From the NCBI GenBank assembly GCA_014654455.1, contig JACWCY010000004.1, forward strand, positions 1-64,000: DNA of 64,000 nt, written 5' to 3'. A program made the position numbers and the translations under genes. Positions 18,289 to 27,460 of this stretch are shown piece by piece. Numbering within the stretch: position 1 is the stretch's first letter; the number at the start of each line of letters is the position of its first letter. Source of the stretch: Pelagibacterales bacterium SAG-MED01. GTDB lineage: Bacteria; Pseudomonadota; Alphaproteobacteria; Pelagibacterales; Pelagibacteraceae. Below the pieces are notes generated by a model. That model did not search any database and had not been told where the DNA came from. It was given only the letters and a program-made list of their open reading frames with translations.

Positions 18289-19650
18289 TTAGTCAGCAAA
18301 CAATACTTCTGGAAGCCATAAAGCAATTCCAGGGAACATATACATTAAAAACATCCCAAAAATAACTATACCTAAAAATGGCATAATCCCTCTAAATATT
18401 TCCATTAATTCGACATTGGTTTTTTGAACTCCTTTTAAATAGTAAGCAGACATTGCCATTGGCGGAGTTAAAAAAGAGGTTTGTAAATTCAGAGCAATTA
18501 ACATAGCAAAGAAGTATGGATTAACATCAAATATTTCTAATAAAGGTAAAAATATTGGTACAAATATAATTAAAATTTCAGTCCATTCTAAAGGCCATCC
18601 TAAAAGAAAAATTATTATTTGGGTTATTACTAAAAATTGCCATGTACTTATATTTATTGAAGTAAAGAAATGCTCAAATACTTCATGTCCACCTAGATAA
18701 GAAAAGACTGAAGAAAAGGTCCAAGATCCAATAAATAACCACATGATCATTGCTGTTGTTTTCGCAGTTAGAAAAACTGACTCTTTAAAATTTTGCCATT
18801 TAAGTGTTTTATAAAACCAAGATAGAAGTATTGCTCCGAATGCTCCTGCTGCAGCTGCTTCTGCTGGAGTTGCTATTCCAGCTAAAATTGTTCCTAAAAC
18901 TAACATTATTAAACCAAACAAAGGTACGAAAGAAACCAATACTTCTTTTAAAATCTCTGCTCTCGGTGGGATATCTTCAGCCGGTGGTCTTGGGGCTATT
19001 GATGGATTTAACCACGCTCTAGTTACAGCATATGCGATATACAAACCTGCTAACATTAATCCTGGAAATATAGCAGCTGCAAATAATCTCAATGGTGATA
19101 GTTGAGCAATCACAGAATAAACAATCAACATAATGCTTGGGGGAATTAAAATTCCTAAACACCCACCTGCACAAATTATTCCTGATGCAAATTTTTTATC
19201 ATATCCTGCTTTAACCATTGCAGGCCAAGCTAGTAAACCCATTAAAGTTACAACTGCTCCTATAATTCCTGTTGCTGTAGAAAACAAAGTGCAAGTTATT
19301 AATGCTGCCACTGCCATTGATGCTGGCAATCTATGTGCAGCTAGTCTTATTGCAAAAAATAATTTAGCTACAATCCCTGCTCTTTCAACCAAATATCCCA
19401 TGAATAAAAAAAGTGGTACAGCTGTAAGTACGTTATTATCCATAACCGTGTAGGTATTTTTAACAAATAATGAAAATATTCTATTATCAAAAAGATGATC
19501 CATTAAAACCGGATCGTAATAAGCATAATAACCAAAACCTATTCCCATTGCCATTAAAGTGAATGCAATTGGAAAACCCAATAAGACTGCAAACAAAAAT
19601 ACGCCCATCATTAGAATAGCTACCTCAGGATTTGTAAGACTAAACAGCAT
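18289..19650 (-). CDS. TRAP transporter large permease (DctM/TakM family)
   Basis: This 453-residue, roughly 12-helix membrane subunit couples Na+ entry to solute uptake. Family features include GFPIAFTLMAMGIGFG, VPLFLFMGYLVERAG, the GGCLGILIPPSIMLIVYS loop and a C-terminal TPPMAMSAYYLKG. It overlaps the small permease by 11 bases and precedes the amidase. With the TakP-like binding protein it makes a complete TRAP system. Confidence 0.95.
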   Translation of the reverse strand: MLFSLTNPEVAILMMGVFLFAVLLGFPIAFTLMAMGIGFGYYAYYDPVLMDHLFDNRIFSLFVKNTYTVMDNNVLTAVPLFLFMGYLVERAGIVAKLFFAIRLAAHRLPASMAVAALITCTLFSTATGIIGAVVTLMGLLAWPAMVKAGYDKKFASGIICAGGCLGILIPPSIMLIVYSVIAQLSPLRLFAAAIFPGLMLAGLYIAYAVTRAWLNPSIAPRPPAEDIPPRAEILKEVLVSFVPLFGLIMLVLGTILAGIATPAEAAAAGAFGAILLSWFYKTLKWQNFKESVFLTAKTTAMIMWLFIGSWTFSSVFSYLGGHEVFEHFFTSINISTWQFLVITQIIIFLLGWPLEWTEILIIFVPIFLPLLEIFDVNPYFFAMLIALNLQTSFLTPPMAMSAYYLKGVQKTNVELMEIFRGIMPFLGIVIFGMFLMYMFPGIALWLPEVLFAD

Positions 19651-20224
19651 TTTCTTTATCTTCCTTTTGTGAAGTTCTCATTAATAATTTCTCTGTCTCT
19701 TCTGCTACAACTATTCTTGCAGGCCATTGACCAGATTTTATACAAAGTATTGATCTAAAAACTTCACTTACTCCCTGAATAATCAGCATGATGCCTGCAG
19801 CAGGGATCATGGATTTTACCATATAAATTTGAATTTGAGCTGGACTACTCCAGCTAGTTTCTTTAATTTTCCAAGCCTGAGCCGCATACTCATAACCATA
19901 AAAAGCTAAAGCTACAACACCTGGAAAAAAGAAAATAAAATATAATACTAAATCTATCCATGCCTGTGTCCTTTGACTAAATAATCTATAAATTACATCA
20001 CCTCTTACATGCGCTTCTGTTGCTAAACAATATGCCCCTGACATCATTAATATAGCTCCATACATTTGCATACTAAAATCAAAATTCCATAACGTAGGTG
20101 CATTAAAAGCATATGCCATAACGACCTCATAAACTGTACCCCCCATTAAAATAACTATGCACCATGAAAAAGCTTTTCCCATTGAAGTGCTCAGTGTATC
20201 TGCAAATCTAATGTAGGATTCCAT
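19640..20224 (-). CDS. TRAP transporter small permease (DctQ/TakQ family)
   Basis: This 194-residue protein has four hydrophobic helices (near 17-35, 52-70, 90-110 and 135-155), typical for DctQ. It retains the conserved EAHVRGDVIYRLFS segment after the second helix. It is separated from the upstream binding-protein gene by an intrinsic-terminator-like hairpin and overlaps the large permease gene by 11 bases. Confidence 0.93.
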   Translation of the reverse strand: MESYIRFADTLSTSMGKAFSWCIVILMGGTVYEVVMAYAFNAPTLWNFDFSMQMYGAILMMSGAYCLATEAHVRGDVIYRLFSQRTQAWIDLVLYFIFFFPGVVALAFYGYEYAAQAWKIKETSWSSPAQIQIYMVKSMIPAAGIMLIIQGVSEVFRSILCIKSGQWPARIVVAEETEKLLMRTSQKEDKENAV

Positions 20225-20253
20225 AATAATTTATAAGTATCGTAAATTTTGTT

Positions 20254-20287
20254 AAAAAAAAAGGGGGTTTTTCAACCCCCTTTTTTT
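20254..20287 (-). terminator. hairpin between TRAP binding protein and permease genes
   Basis: The sequence is an A-run of nine, GGGGG, a short loop, CCCCC and a T-run of seven, so it can act as an intrinsic terminator on either strand. On the minus strand it follows the binding-protein stop and precedes dctQ. Partial termination or 3'-end protection here would make the binding-protein mRNA more abundant than the permease mRNA, a common need for binding-protein transporters. Confidence 0.85.
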
Positions 20288-20305
20288 AAATCAATTTAAA
20301 GTTAA

Positions 20306-21463
20306 TTAAATTTTAACTTTTCCGATTGGACCAAACTCATTTTCATAAGCTAATTTGTAGTTCGGTTGATTCATCAACAGATACTTCATTGTTCTCTTAG
20401 CGTATGCTTTTTGAGAGTCGATAATTTTCTTAAAGAAAGGATCTTTTCCAGAAAATTCAGCAACTATTTTATCCCATCCTTTTAGCTGTTCAGCTAAAAT
20501 GGCATCAGATGTTTGGTACACATTAACCTTATGTTCATTCATCAACTTAGCTAAGTCAGCAGAATATCTAACTAAAGCTTTAAAGTAGTTATCTGAGTTT
20601 GCAGCATAAGCAGCATTTTTCAAGATAGCTTGATGAGCAGGTGAAAGGCTATTGTATCTTTTTTTATTCACCGGTATCTCAAACATTTCTTGAGACTGGT
20701 GGAAACTACCTAAGTGATAGTGTTTAGATACATCTTGCATTCCAAACTGTGAGTCTGATGTTGGGTTGTTAAACTCTGCAGCATCGATCAAACCAGTTTT
20801 CATAGCTGGTTGAATTTCACCACCAGGCAATTGTCTTACAACCATTCCCATAGCAGTTAAAACGTTAGTCGCTAAACCAACTGTTCTATACTTCATACCT
20901 TTAACATCAGATACTTTTGTTACGTTCTTTTTGAACCAACCAAAAGGTTGTGCTGGCATAGGCATATGAAAGAATCCGATATAATCAAATCCAACAGAAG
21001 ATACTGCTTGTTCATATAATTTTCTTCCTCCACCATACTCCATCCATCCCATTACTTCTTGAGATGACATTCCGTACGACGGACCAGTTCCAAAAAGTGA
21101 AGCTGCAGCATTTTTACCATACCAATATGCTGTCACCCAGTGACCCATATCAAGGTTTCCATCACTTACCGCTGCTCCGATTTCTGAAGTTTTTACAACT
21201 GAGCCCACTGGTTGAAGGTCAATAGTAAGCGTACCTCCAGACATTTCTTTTACCATGTTACAGTAGTCACCGGCCATTTCAAAAAAAATGTTTGCGCCTG
21301 AAGGCCAAGCAGCTTGCATCTTTAATGTTGTATGACCATCTGCTCTCGCAATGTTAGGCATTGCAACTGTCGCTGCAGCAACAGCTCCAGCTTTAGCAGC
21401 AGTTTTAAAGAACTTACGTCTTGAAGATGTTTTAATCTTCAATGATTTATTTTCTTTTGTCAT
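20306..21463 (-). CDS. TRAP transporter substrate-binding protein, TakP-like
   Basis: The 385-residue periplasmic receptor carries a twin-arginine signal (SSRRKFFKTAAKAGAVAAATV) cleaved near ARADG. The mature protein fits the DctP fold. MPMPAQPFGWFKK, KGMKYRTVGLATNVLTAMG and the ligand-gating region AAEFNNPTSDSQFGMQD resemble the TakP group, which binds 2-oxo monocarboxylates. The conserved Arg that holds the substrate carboxylate is probably in KYRTVG. The adjacent 2-hydroxyacid and 2-oxoacid enzymes support that substrate class. Codon use looks richer in C-ending codons than neighbouring unknowns, consistent with high expression. Confidence 0.93.
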   Translation of the reverse strand: MTKENKSLKIKTSSRRKFFKTAAKAGAVAAATVAMPNIARADGHTTLKMQAAWPSGANIFFEMAGDYCNMVKEMSGGTLTIDLQPVGSVVKTSEIGAAVSDGNLDMGHWVTAYWYGKNAAASLFGTGPSYGMSSQEVMGWMEYGGGRKLYEQAVSSVGFDYIGFFHMPMPAQPFGWFKKNVTKVSDVKGMKYRTVGLATNVLTAMGMVVRQLPGGEIQPAMKTGLIDAAEFNNPTSDSQFGMQDVSKHYHLGSFHQSQEMFEIPVNKKRYNSLSPAHQAILKNAAYAANSDNYFKALVRYSADLAKLMNEHKVNVYQTSDAILAEQLKGWDKIVAEFSGKDPFFKKIIDSQKAYAKRTMKYLLMNQPNYKLAYENEFGPIGKVKI

Positions 21464-21468
21464 TGTTT

Positions 21469-21475
21469 CTCCTCT
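21469..21475 (-). promoter_or_regulatory. strong ribosome binding site for the TRAP binding protein
   Basis: The minus strand reads AGAGGAGAAACAATG. AGAGGAG sits five bases before the ATG, one of the clearest Shine-Dalgarno sites in the window. The 117-base gap upstream (21464-21580) separates this gene from the hydroxyacid dehydrogenase and probably holds its own promoter, although I cannot assign the boxes with confidence. Confidence 0.7.
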
Positions 21476-21580
21476 AATAGTTAATTAACTGAAATAATTT
21501 AAACATAAAATTCGATTAGAGTCTTTCTAAAAAAAAACGTAGATGTCGCAGAAGTTGAATTTATACAATCCTGAGTAGAA

Positions 21581-22534
21581 TTAATTGACTTTATTTTTGC
21601 ATTTTCCTGTTTTAAAAAACTCATCAATATTATCAATTGCCAAGTTTGCCATGGCAATTCTAGTATCTTTTGTTGCACTTCCAAGATGAGGTAAAATGAA
21701 AGCAGATTTTATTTTTAAATAACCTGGATTGAGATTTGGTTCATTTTTATAAACATCTAATCCAACGGCATAAATTTTCCTTCTGTTCAATGCATCAATT
21801 AAAGCTTCATCATCAACTATATCTCCCCTAGCAACATTAGTTATTACTGCTCCTTTTGGAAAATATTCAACTGTTTCTTTATTAATCATATTTTCAGTTT
21901 CTTTTGTGGCAGGACAACATATAGACAATACATCTGAAACAGAAAATAAACTTTTTAAACTATCGTGATAAATGGCTCCATTTTCTTTTTCAGCACTAAG
22001 TTTTGAACGATTATGATAATGAATTATCATTCCTAATGATTTAGCAATCTTTGCAATCTTTTGACCAATTCTCCCCATTCCTAAAACACCTAATCTTGTT
22101 CCAGTTAATTGTTTGCCAATTAAATAATCTGCAGACCATTTCCATCCACCTTCTTTAGCTGATTCTATTCCTTCGGCCGCTCTTCTGCATGCTCCTAATA
22201 TTAATAAAACTCCTATTTCAGCTGTTGCATCTGATAATACTTCAGGTGTATTTGTAACTGCAATACCCTTTTTTTTTGCAGCATCTAAATCTATATTTCC
22301 AAAACCAACTGCAAAGTTTGAAATAATTTTTACACTTTCAGGCAACTTATCTATTGTTTGTTTATCCATTTTATCAGTCAATGATGTTAAAACACCATCA
22401 CAACCCTCACTCATCTCTATTACCTTCGATTGAGAATATAATTCATCATTCGAATTTAGTTTTGCTTCAAAAGTTTTTACAGCTTTATCCTCACTATCTT
22501 TAATTAATTTTCTTGTAATCAAAATTTTTTTCAT
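21581..22534 (-). CDS. D-2-hydroxyacid dehydrogenase (glyoxylate/hydroxypyruvate reductase-like)
   Basis: This 317-residue NAD(P)-dependent oxidoreductase reversibly reduces 2-oxo acids such as glyoxylate or hydroxypyruvate. The Rossmann motif LGVLGMGRIGQKIA lies near residue 150. The catalytic triad is visible: Arg in NVARGDIVDDEAL, Glu in YKNEPNLNPG and His in ILPHLGSATKDTR. It lies 20 bases after the FAD-linked oxidase, in a run of 2-hydroxyacid enzymes. Confidence 0.9.
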   Translation of the reverse strand: MKKILITRKLIKDSEDKAVKTFEAKLNSNDELYSQSKVIEMSEGCDGVLTSLTDKMDKQTIDKLPESVKIISNFAVGFGNIDLDAAKKKGIAVTNTPEVLSDATAEIGVLLILGACRRAAEGIESAKEGGWKWSADYLIGKQLTGTRLGVLGMGRIGQKIAKIAKSLGMIIHYHNRSKLSAEKENGAIYHDSLKSLFSVSDVLSICCPATKETENMINKETVEYFPKGAVITNVARGDIVDDEALIDALNRRKIYAVGLDVYKNEPNLNPGYLKIKSAFILPHLGSATKDTRIAMANLAIDNIDEFFKTGKCKNKVN

Positions 22535-22554
22535 AAAATATTTTTTTTAGATTA

Positions 22555-23928
22555 TTAATTAAGATCGAATATCTTACCAGGATTCATTATATTATTTTGG
22601 TCAATACTTCTTTTGATTAATTTCATTACAGGGATATTGTCAGGATGTTCTTCTAAAAGATATTCTTTTTTATGAAGGCCTACTCCATGCTCACCTGTAA
22701 TTGTTCCATTTAACTCTAATGCTTTTCTTATTAACAAATCATTATATTCTCTAATTTTATTATACATTTCTTTATCCGCAGGATCGAAGGGTAAAAGCAC
22801 ATGAAAGTTCCCATCTCCTAAATGACCTACCATTGGTGCTCTTAATCCAAATTTTTTTGCTTGCTCTTCTGCAAAATTTACACATTCGGTTATATTTGAA
22901 ATAGGTAAGCATACATCTGTTGAATATACCCTGCCATTGTTTATTAAAGCTTTAACTGAGTAATAAACATCCCATCTCGCTTTCCAAAGCTTGTTTCTGT
23001 CCTCTAAGTCTTTTGCCCACTTAAAAGAACTTCCATTATTATCTTTTGAAATTTCCTCAACAATTTTAATATTCTCATTATTGGATAACTCAGATCCATG
23101 AAACTCAAAAAATAATGTTGGTACTGCCTTGATATCTTTTAGCTGAGAATAATTAATACTAATTCCCATTTGATCCTTATTAAGCATCTCAATTCTTGCA
23201 ATTGGAACACCGTATTGAATAACTTGTTGAGCAGTTTGAACAGCGTTTTCTAACGTTGGAAAATGACATACCGCAGCCATTATACTTTCAGGTATAGGAG
23301 ATAGTCTTAATTGTACTTCAGTAATAATGCCCAATGTACCTTCTGAACCAATAAATAGATTTGTTAAATTATAACCTGCTGAAGTTTTTTTAGTTCTACT
23401 ACCTGTGTTTATAATATCACCATTAGGTAAAACTACTGTGAGACCTGTAATTACAGTTTTCATAGTTCCATATTTTACTGCCATTGTCCCAGAAGCAGAA
23501 GTTGAAGCCATACCCCCAATTGCAGCATTTGCACCTGGATCAATTGGAAAAAAAACTCCGTCTTCTCTTAAATAATCATTTAATTGTTCTTTTGTTACAC
23601 AGGCTTGGACCCTACAATCAAAATCTTCAACATTAACACTTAAAACTTTATTCATTTTTTCCAAACAAATTGTAATTCCTTTATCATTGCCTACAACATT
23701 TCCTTCTAAAGATGTTCCTGTACCAAAAGGAACTACTGGAATTTTATGTTGATTACATAATGTTAATATTTTTGAAACTTCTTCGTTTGTCTCTGGAAAA
23801 ACTACCGCCTTAGATAAAACTGGATCATAAGTATCCTCACCTCTAGCATAGTTTGCTCTTGTTGACTCTGATGTCGAAAATCTGCCATCAAAGATTTTTT
23901 TTAGTTCTGCTTGGACTTGATCATTCAT
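22555..23928 (-). CDS. FAD-linked oxidase, GlcD / D-lactate dehydrogenase family
   Basis: The 457-residue flavoprotein has the VAO-type FAD fold: VPFGTGTSLEGNVV near residue 70, then DPGANAAIGGMASTSASG and GSEGTLGIITEVQLRL. The C-terminal substrate cap ends with NGTITGEHGVGLHKKEYL, characteristic of the D-lactate and glycolate dehydrogenases. It most resembles single-subunit mitochondrial-type D-lactate dehydrogenases, with no glcE or glcF adjacent. It would oxidise a D-2-hydroxyacid and feed electrons to quinone or cytochrome c. Confidence 0.9.
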   Translation of the reverse strand: MNDQVQAELKKIFDGRFSTSESTRANYARGEDTYDPVLSKAVVFPETNEEVSKILTLCNQHKIPVVPFGTGTSLEGNVVGNDKGITICLEKMNKVLSVNVEDFDCRVQACVTKEQLNDYLREDGVFFPIDPGANAAIGGMASTSASGTMAVKYGTMKTVITGLTVVLPNGDIINTGSRTKKTSAGYNLTNLFIGSEGTLGIITEVQLRLSPIPESIMAAVCHFPTLENAVQTAQQVIQYGVPIARIEMLNKDQMGISINYSQLKDIKAVPTLFFEFHGSELSNNENIKIVEEISKDNNGSSFKWAKDLEDRNKLWKARWDVYYSVKALINNGRVYSTDVCLPISNITECVNFAEEQAKKFGLRAPMVGHLGDGNFHVLLPFDPADKEMYNKIREYNDLLIRKALELNGTITGEHGVGLHKKEYLLEEHPDNIPVMKLIKRSIDQNNIMNPGKIFDLN

Positions 23929-23966
23929 TAAAAGAATATTAGTAAAAATTTAAAGAAAAATACAGC

Positions 23967-25133
23967 TTATTTAGCTAACATTTTCTTTATATTTTCTAAA
24001 GCTTGAGAAATATTATCTCTTGAAGCAGCAAAACTAAATCTCACATAATCACTACAGGATTTACCAAAAGCTGTGCCTGGAACTATTGCTACTCCTGCTT
24101 CATGCATTGCTTTTTTACAAAATTCTGAACCATTCATCCCTGTTCCAATTACTTTTGGAAATGCATAAAAAGCACCACCCGGTAAACTGCATTCAACGCC
24201 AGGAAGATCATTAAGCCCTTTATAAATTAAATTTCGTCTTTCCGTGAATTTTACCATCATTTCATTAATTGAGTCATCCGGACCATCAAGGGCCGCAATA
24301 CCTGCAAATTGAGCTGCAGCATTTACGCAAGATACACTATTAATCAAAAGTTTATTGACATGTGGTACTAATTCTTTAGGCCAAAAACTCCAACCTAGTC
24401 TCCACCCAGTCATCGAATAAGCTTTACTCCATCCCTCTAAAACAATTAATCTTTCTCTTAGTTCAGGATAATTAAAAAATGTGGGCATTTCTTTATCGTC
24501 AAAAATTTGTCTACTATAAATTTCATCACTTAAAATAGTTACATGTGGATGTTTTTTTAATCCTTCAGCCAATACATCTATATCAGATTTTTCAACAAAA
24601 CTTCCTGTGGGATTATTTGGATTAATTAATATTAATAACCTAGTCTTATCTGTGATTAGAGACAAAATTTTTTCAGGATTAAATTTTAGATCTTTATCTT
24701 CTGTTAGATCATAAGGTACGGCTGTAGAACCTGTATAATTAATCATTGACTCATAAATTGGAAAAGCTGGTGTTGGATGAATTATTTCCGCACCTGGTTC
24801 ACCAAAACATTGAATAGCATAACTCATGGTTGGTTTTCCACCTGGCATGATTAAAATTCTTTCAAGATCTATATCTGTATTATACCTTTTTTTTATCCAT
24901 CTTGTTACTGCCTGCCTACATTCGGGAATGCCGTTAGACATTACATATCCATGATGTCCATCATCCAATGCTTTTTTTGCGGCCTCCACAACATGTTTTG
25001 GAGTTTTAAAATCAGGTTGTCCTAAACCTAGGTGTATCATCGGATTACCTTTAGCTTCTAGCGCTTTGGCTTCAGCTAATACAGAAAAAGCTGTTTCTGT
25101 TCCTAAATTTTTTAAATTTTTTGCAAGCTTCAT
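23967..25133 (-). CDS. PLP-dependent aminotransferase, class I (aspartate/aromatic type)
   Basis: The 388-residue fold-type I enzyme interconverts amino acids and 2-oxo acids. The PLP Lys is in LEGWSKAYSMTGWRLGW near residue 235. The PLP-phosphate and carboxylate motifs include INPNNPTGSFVEKSD, SDEIYSRQIF and the C-terminal YVRFSFAASRDNI with the substrate-binding Arg. Its position between two 2-hydroxyacid oxidases and a 2-hydroxyacid dehydrogenase suggests it handles the 2-oxo acid products. Exact specificity cannot be read. Confidence 0.9.
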   Translation of the reverse strand: MKLAKNLKNLGTETAFSVLAEAKALEAKGNPMIHLGLGQPDFKTPKHVVEAAKKALDDGHHGYVMSNGIPECRQAVTRWIKKRYNTDIDLERILIMPGGKPTMSYAIQCFGEPGAEIIHPTPAFPIYESMINYTGSTAVPYDLTEDKDLKFNPEKILSLITDKTRLLILINPNNPTGSFVEKSDIDVLAEGLKKHPHVTILSDEIYSRQIFDDKEMPTFFNYPELRERLIVLEGWSKAYSMTGWRLGWSFWPKELVPHVNKLLINSVSCVNAAAQFAGIAALDGPDDSINEMMVKFTERRNLIYKGLNDLPGVECSLPGGAFYAFPKVIGTGMNGSEFCKKAMHEAGVAIVPGTAFGKSCSDYVRFSFAASRDNISQALENIKKMLAK

Positions 25134-25148
25134 TCGTCTCTACCTTTC

Positions 25149-26300
25149 TTATCTTCTATAAATTAATTTTGAACTATCCAACTCTTTAAGATTTTTACAC
25201 CCCATTAAAACCATATTTCTATTTATTTCATCATGCATATTTTGTAATAAATGTTCAACACCTTGTTGCCCTCCTGCGGCCAAAGAGAACAAAAACATTT
25301 TTCCGAAGCTACATGCTTTAGCACCTGCAGCTAATGCTTTTAATACATGTGTTCCTCTCTGAACTCCTCCATCTAAAATAATTTCTAATTTGTCACCTAC
25401 TGCATCAGAAATAGCTTTCACTTGATCAAAAGGAGCTCTAGAACCATCTAATTGACGACCACCATGGTTTGAAATCATAATTGCAGTGCATCCAATATCA
25501 ATTGCTTTCTTAGCATCTTCAACAGACATGACACCTTTTAAAGCAAAAGGTCCATTCCACTTTTTTGCACAATACTCAGCATCTTTCCAGCCCATTGCTG
25601 GATCATACTGTTCATTAATATATTCAATAACCGACTTAGCAATATTTGTACCTTTATCAGTTTTTTTTTTAACATTTGATAATTCAAATTTTTTACCAGT
25701 TAAATAGTTATAAACCCATCCAGGACGCATTGCGAAACTCATCAAACTTTGAAGAGTTAATTTTGGTGGAGTAGTAAATCCTGTTCTATGATCTTTTTCT
25801 CTATTTCCTGCAACCAAAGTATCTACTGTTAAACACATGGCATCAAAACCAGATCTTCTAGATCTTTCAATCATATCATCAGAAATTGATCTATCTTTGT
25901 GAACATAAAGTTGAAATAGCTTTGGTCCACTTGAGATATTTGATACTTCTTCAATAGTATTATTTCCCATGGATGACATGCTATAAAAAGTATTAAATTT
26001 TTCTGCAGCTCTTGCAGATGCTCTGTCTCCATCCGGATGATAAAGCCTTTGCATTGCAGCGGGAGAAAGAAAAATTGGCATATCAATTTTTCTTCCAAAT
26101 AAAGTTGTTGATAAATCAGGTTTTCCAACACTTGCTAAAATATTAGGAACTAAATCACAATCACTGAAAGATTCTGTGTTTCTTCTTAATGTTAACTCAT
26201 CATCCGAACCACCATCAATATAATGAAAAATTGGTGATGGTAATTTTTTTTTTGCAAGATTTCTAAAATCATCAAAGTTATGACAATTTTTTAAACTCAT
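25149..26300 (-). CDS. FMN-dependent alpha-hydroxyacid oxidase/dehydrogenase, copy 2
   Basis: The 383-residue TIM-barrel flavoenzyme belongs to the L-lactate dehydrogenase / glycolate oxidase family. The catalytic His and FMN residues are in ISNHGGRQLDGSRAPFDQV near residue 280. Lys in GPFALKGVMSVEDA and LDGGVQRGTHVLKALAAGAKACSFG complete the FMN site. It shares its length and architecture with the gene just upstream and overlaps it as TAATG, so they arose by tandem duplication. Confidence 0.92.
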   Translation of the reverse strand: MSLKNCHNFDDFRNLAKKKLPSPIFHYIDGGSDDELTLRRNTESFSDCDLVPNILASVGKPDLSTTLFGRKIDMPIFLSPAAMQRLYHPDGDRASARAAEKFNTFYSMSSMGNNTIEEVSNISSGPKLFQLYVHKDRSISDDMIERSRRSGFDAMCLTVDTLVAGNREKDHRTGFTTPPKLTLQSLMSFAMRPGWVYNYLTGKKFELSNVKKKTDKGTNIAKSVIEYINEQYDPAMGWKDAEYCAKKWNGPFALKGVMSVEDAKKAIDIGCTAIMISNHGGRQLDGSRAPFDQVKAISDAVGDKLEIILDGGVQRGTHVLKALAAGAKACSFGKMFLFSLAAGGQQGVEHLLQNMHDEINRNMVLMGCKNLKELDSSKLIYRR

Positions 26301-27451
26301 TATCTTCTGAACCTTAAATTATTTCTATTTAAATCACTTATTTTTTTACATCCCATTAACTTCATGTCTCTTTCGAGTTCAGCTTTATATTTTTCTAATG
26401 CTCTTTCAACACCAGCTTGACCTGCAGCAGCTAATGCATATAAATAAAGCCTTCCACCAGAACATGCTTTTGCACCTAATGACAAAGCTTTTAGCATATG
26501 GGTACCTCTATGTATGCCACCTTCACAAATCACATCTAATTTATCACCGACAGCATCTACAATCTCTGCAAGCTGATCAAAAGGGGATCTAGATCCATCA
26601 AGTTGCCTACCTCCATGGTTTGAAACCATTATACCAGTACATCCAATATCAACAGCTCTTTTGGCATCTTCAACACTCATTACACCTTTTAATGCAAAAT
26701 GACCTCCCCACTGAGAACAAAGCTTTTCTGCATCTTTCCAGTTCATAGATTGATCCAGCATAGTAGAAAAATAATTTCCAATTGAAGAGTTAGTGCTCGT
26801 ACCTTCTTTCACAAAATCTTGAAGATGAGGTAATTCAAACTTACCTTTAGTTAAATAATTAATTCCCCACATCGGCTTAGAAGCAAAACTAAACAAACTT
26901 GATAAAGTTAATTTTGGTGGAGATGTGAAACCAGTTCTTAAGTCTCTTTCACGATTTCCACCTGTAATAGTATCTACTGTTAAGGCCATTACATCAAATT
27001 TTGCAGCTTTAGCCCGCTCTAAACAAGAGTCATTTAAACCTCTGTCTTTGTGGAAATAAAACTGAAACATTTTTGGGGTATCTATTAAAGATGAAATTTC
27101 TTCTACACTTACCGTCGCTAAAGCAGAAACTCCAAACATAGTATTAAATTTTTTTGCTGCTTTTCCCACTGCTCTTTCACCATCATAATGAAAAAGTCTT
27201 TGTAGTGCTGTTGGAGCAAGATAAAAGGGTAAATCTAATTTCTTTCCAAATATTGTAGTTGATAAATCTACATTCTCAACTCCCTTTAAAACATTTGGAA
27301 CTAAATCAACATCATCGAAAGCACTTGTGTTTCTCGCATAAGTTATTTCATCATCTGCAGCACCATCAATATAATGAAAAATTGGTGATGGTAATTTTTT
27401 TTTAGCTAATTTTCTAAAATCACTAAAATTGTGACAGTCTTTTAAATTCAT
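26300..27451 (-). CDS. FMN-dependent alpha-hydroxyacid oxidase/dehydrogenase, copy 1
   Basis: This paralogue of the following gene is also 383 residues. It has VSNHGGRQLDGSRSPFDQL with the catalytic His, HFALKGVMSVEDAKRA, and CEGGIHRGTHMLKALSLGAKACSGG for FMN phosphate. It differs from copy 2 in active-site-wall segments (for example FGVSALATVSVEEISS against FYSMSSMGNNTIEEVS), which suggests different substrate preference. The family oxidises L-lactate, glycolate or longer L-2-hydroxyacids. Confidence 0.92.
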   Translation of the reverse strand: MNLKDCHNFSDFRKLAKKKLPSPIFHYIDGAADDEITYARNTSAFDDVDLVPNVLKGVENVDLSTTIFGKKLDLPFYLAPTALQRLFHYDGERAVGKAAKKFNTMFGVSALATVSVEEISSLIDTPKMFQFYFHKDRGLNDSCLERAKAAKFDVMALTVDTITGGNRERDLRTGFTSPPKLTLSSLFSFASKPMWGINYLTKGKFELPHLQDFVKEGTSTNSSIGNYFSTMLDQSMNWKDAEKLCSQWGGHFALKGVMSVEDAKRAVDIGCTGIMVSNHGGRQLDGSRSPFDQLAEIVDAVGDKLDVICEGGIHRGTHMLKALSLGAKACSGGRLYLYALAAAGQAGVERALEKYKAELERDMKLMGCKKISDLNRNNLRFRR

Positions 27452-27460
27452 TAAAGATTG

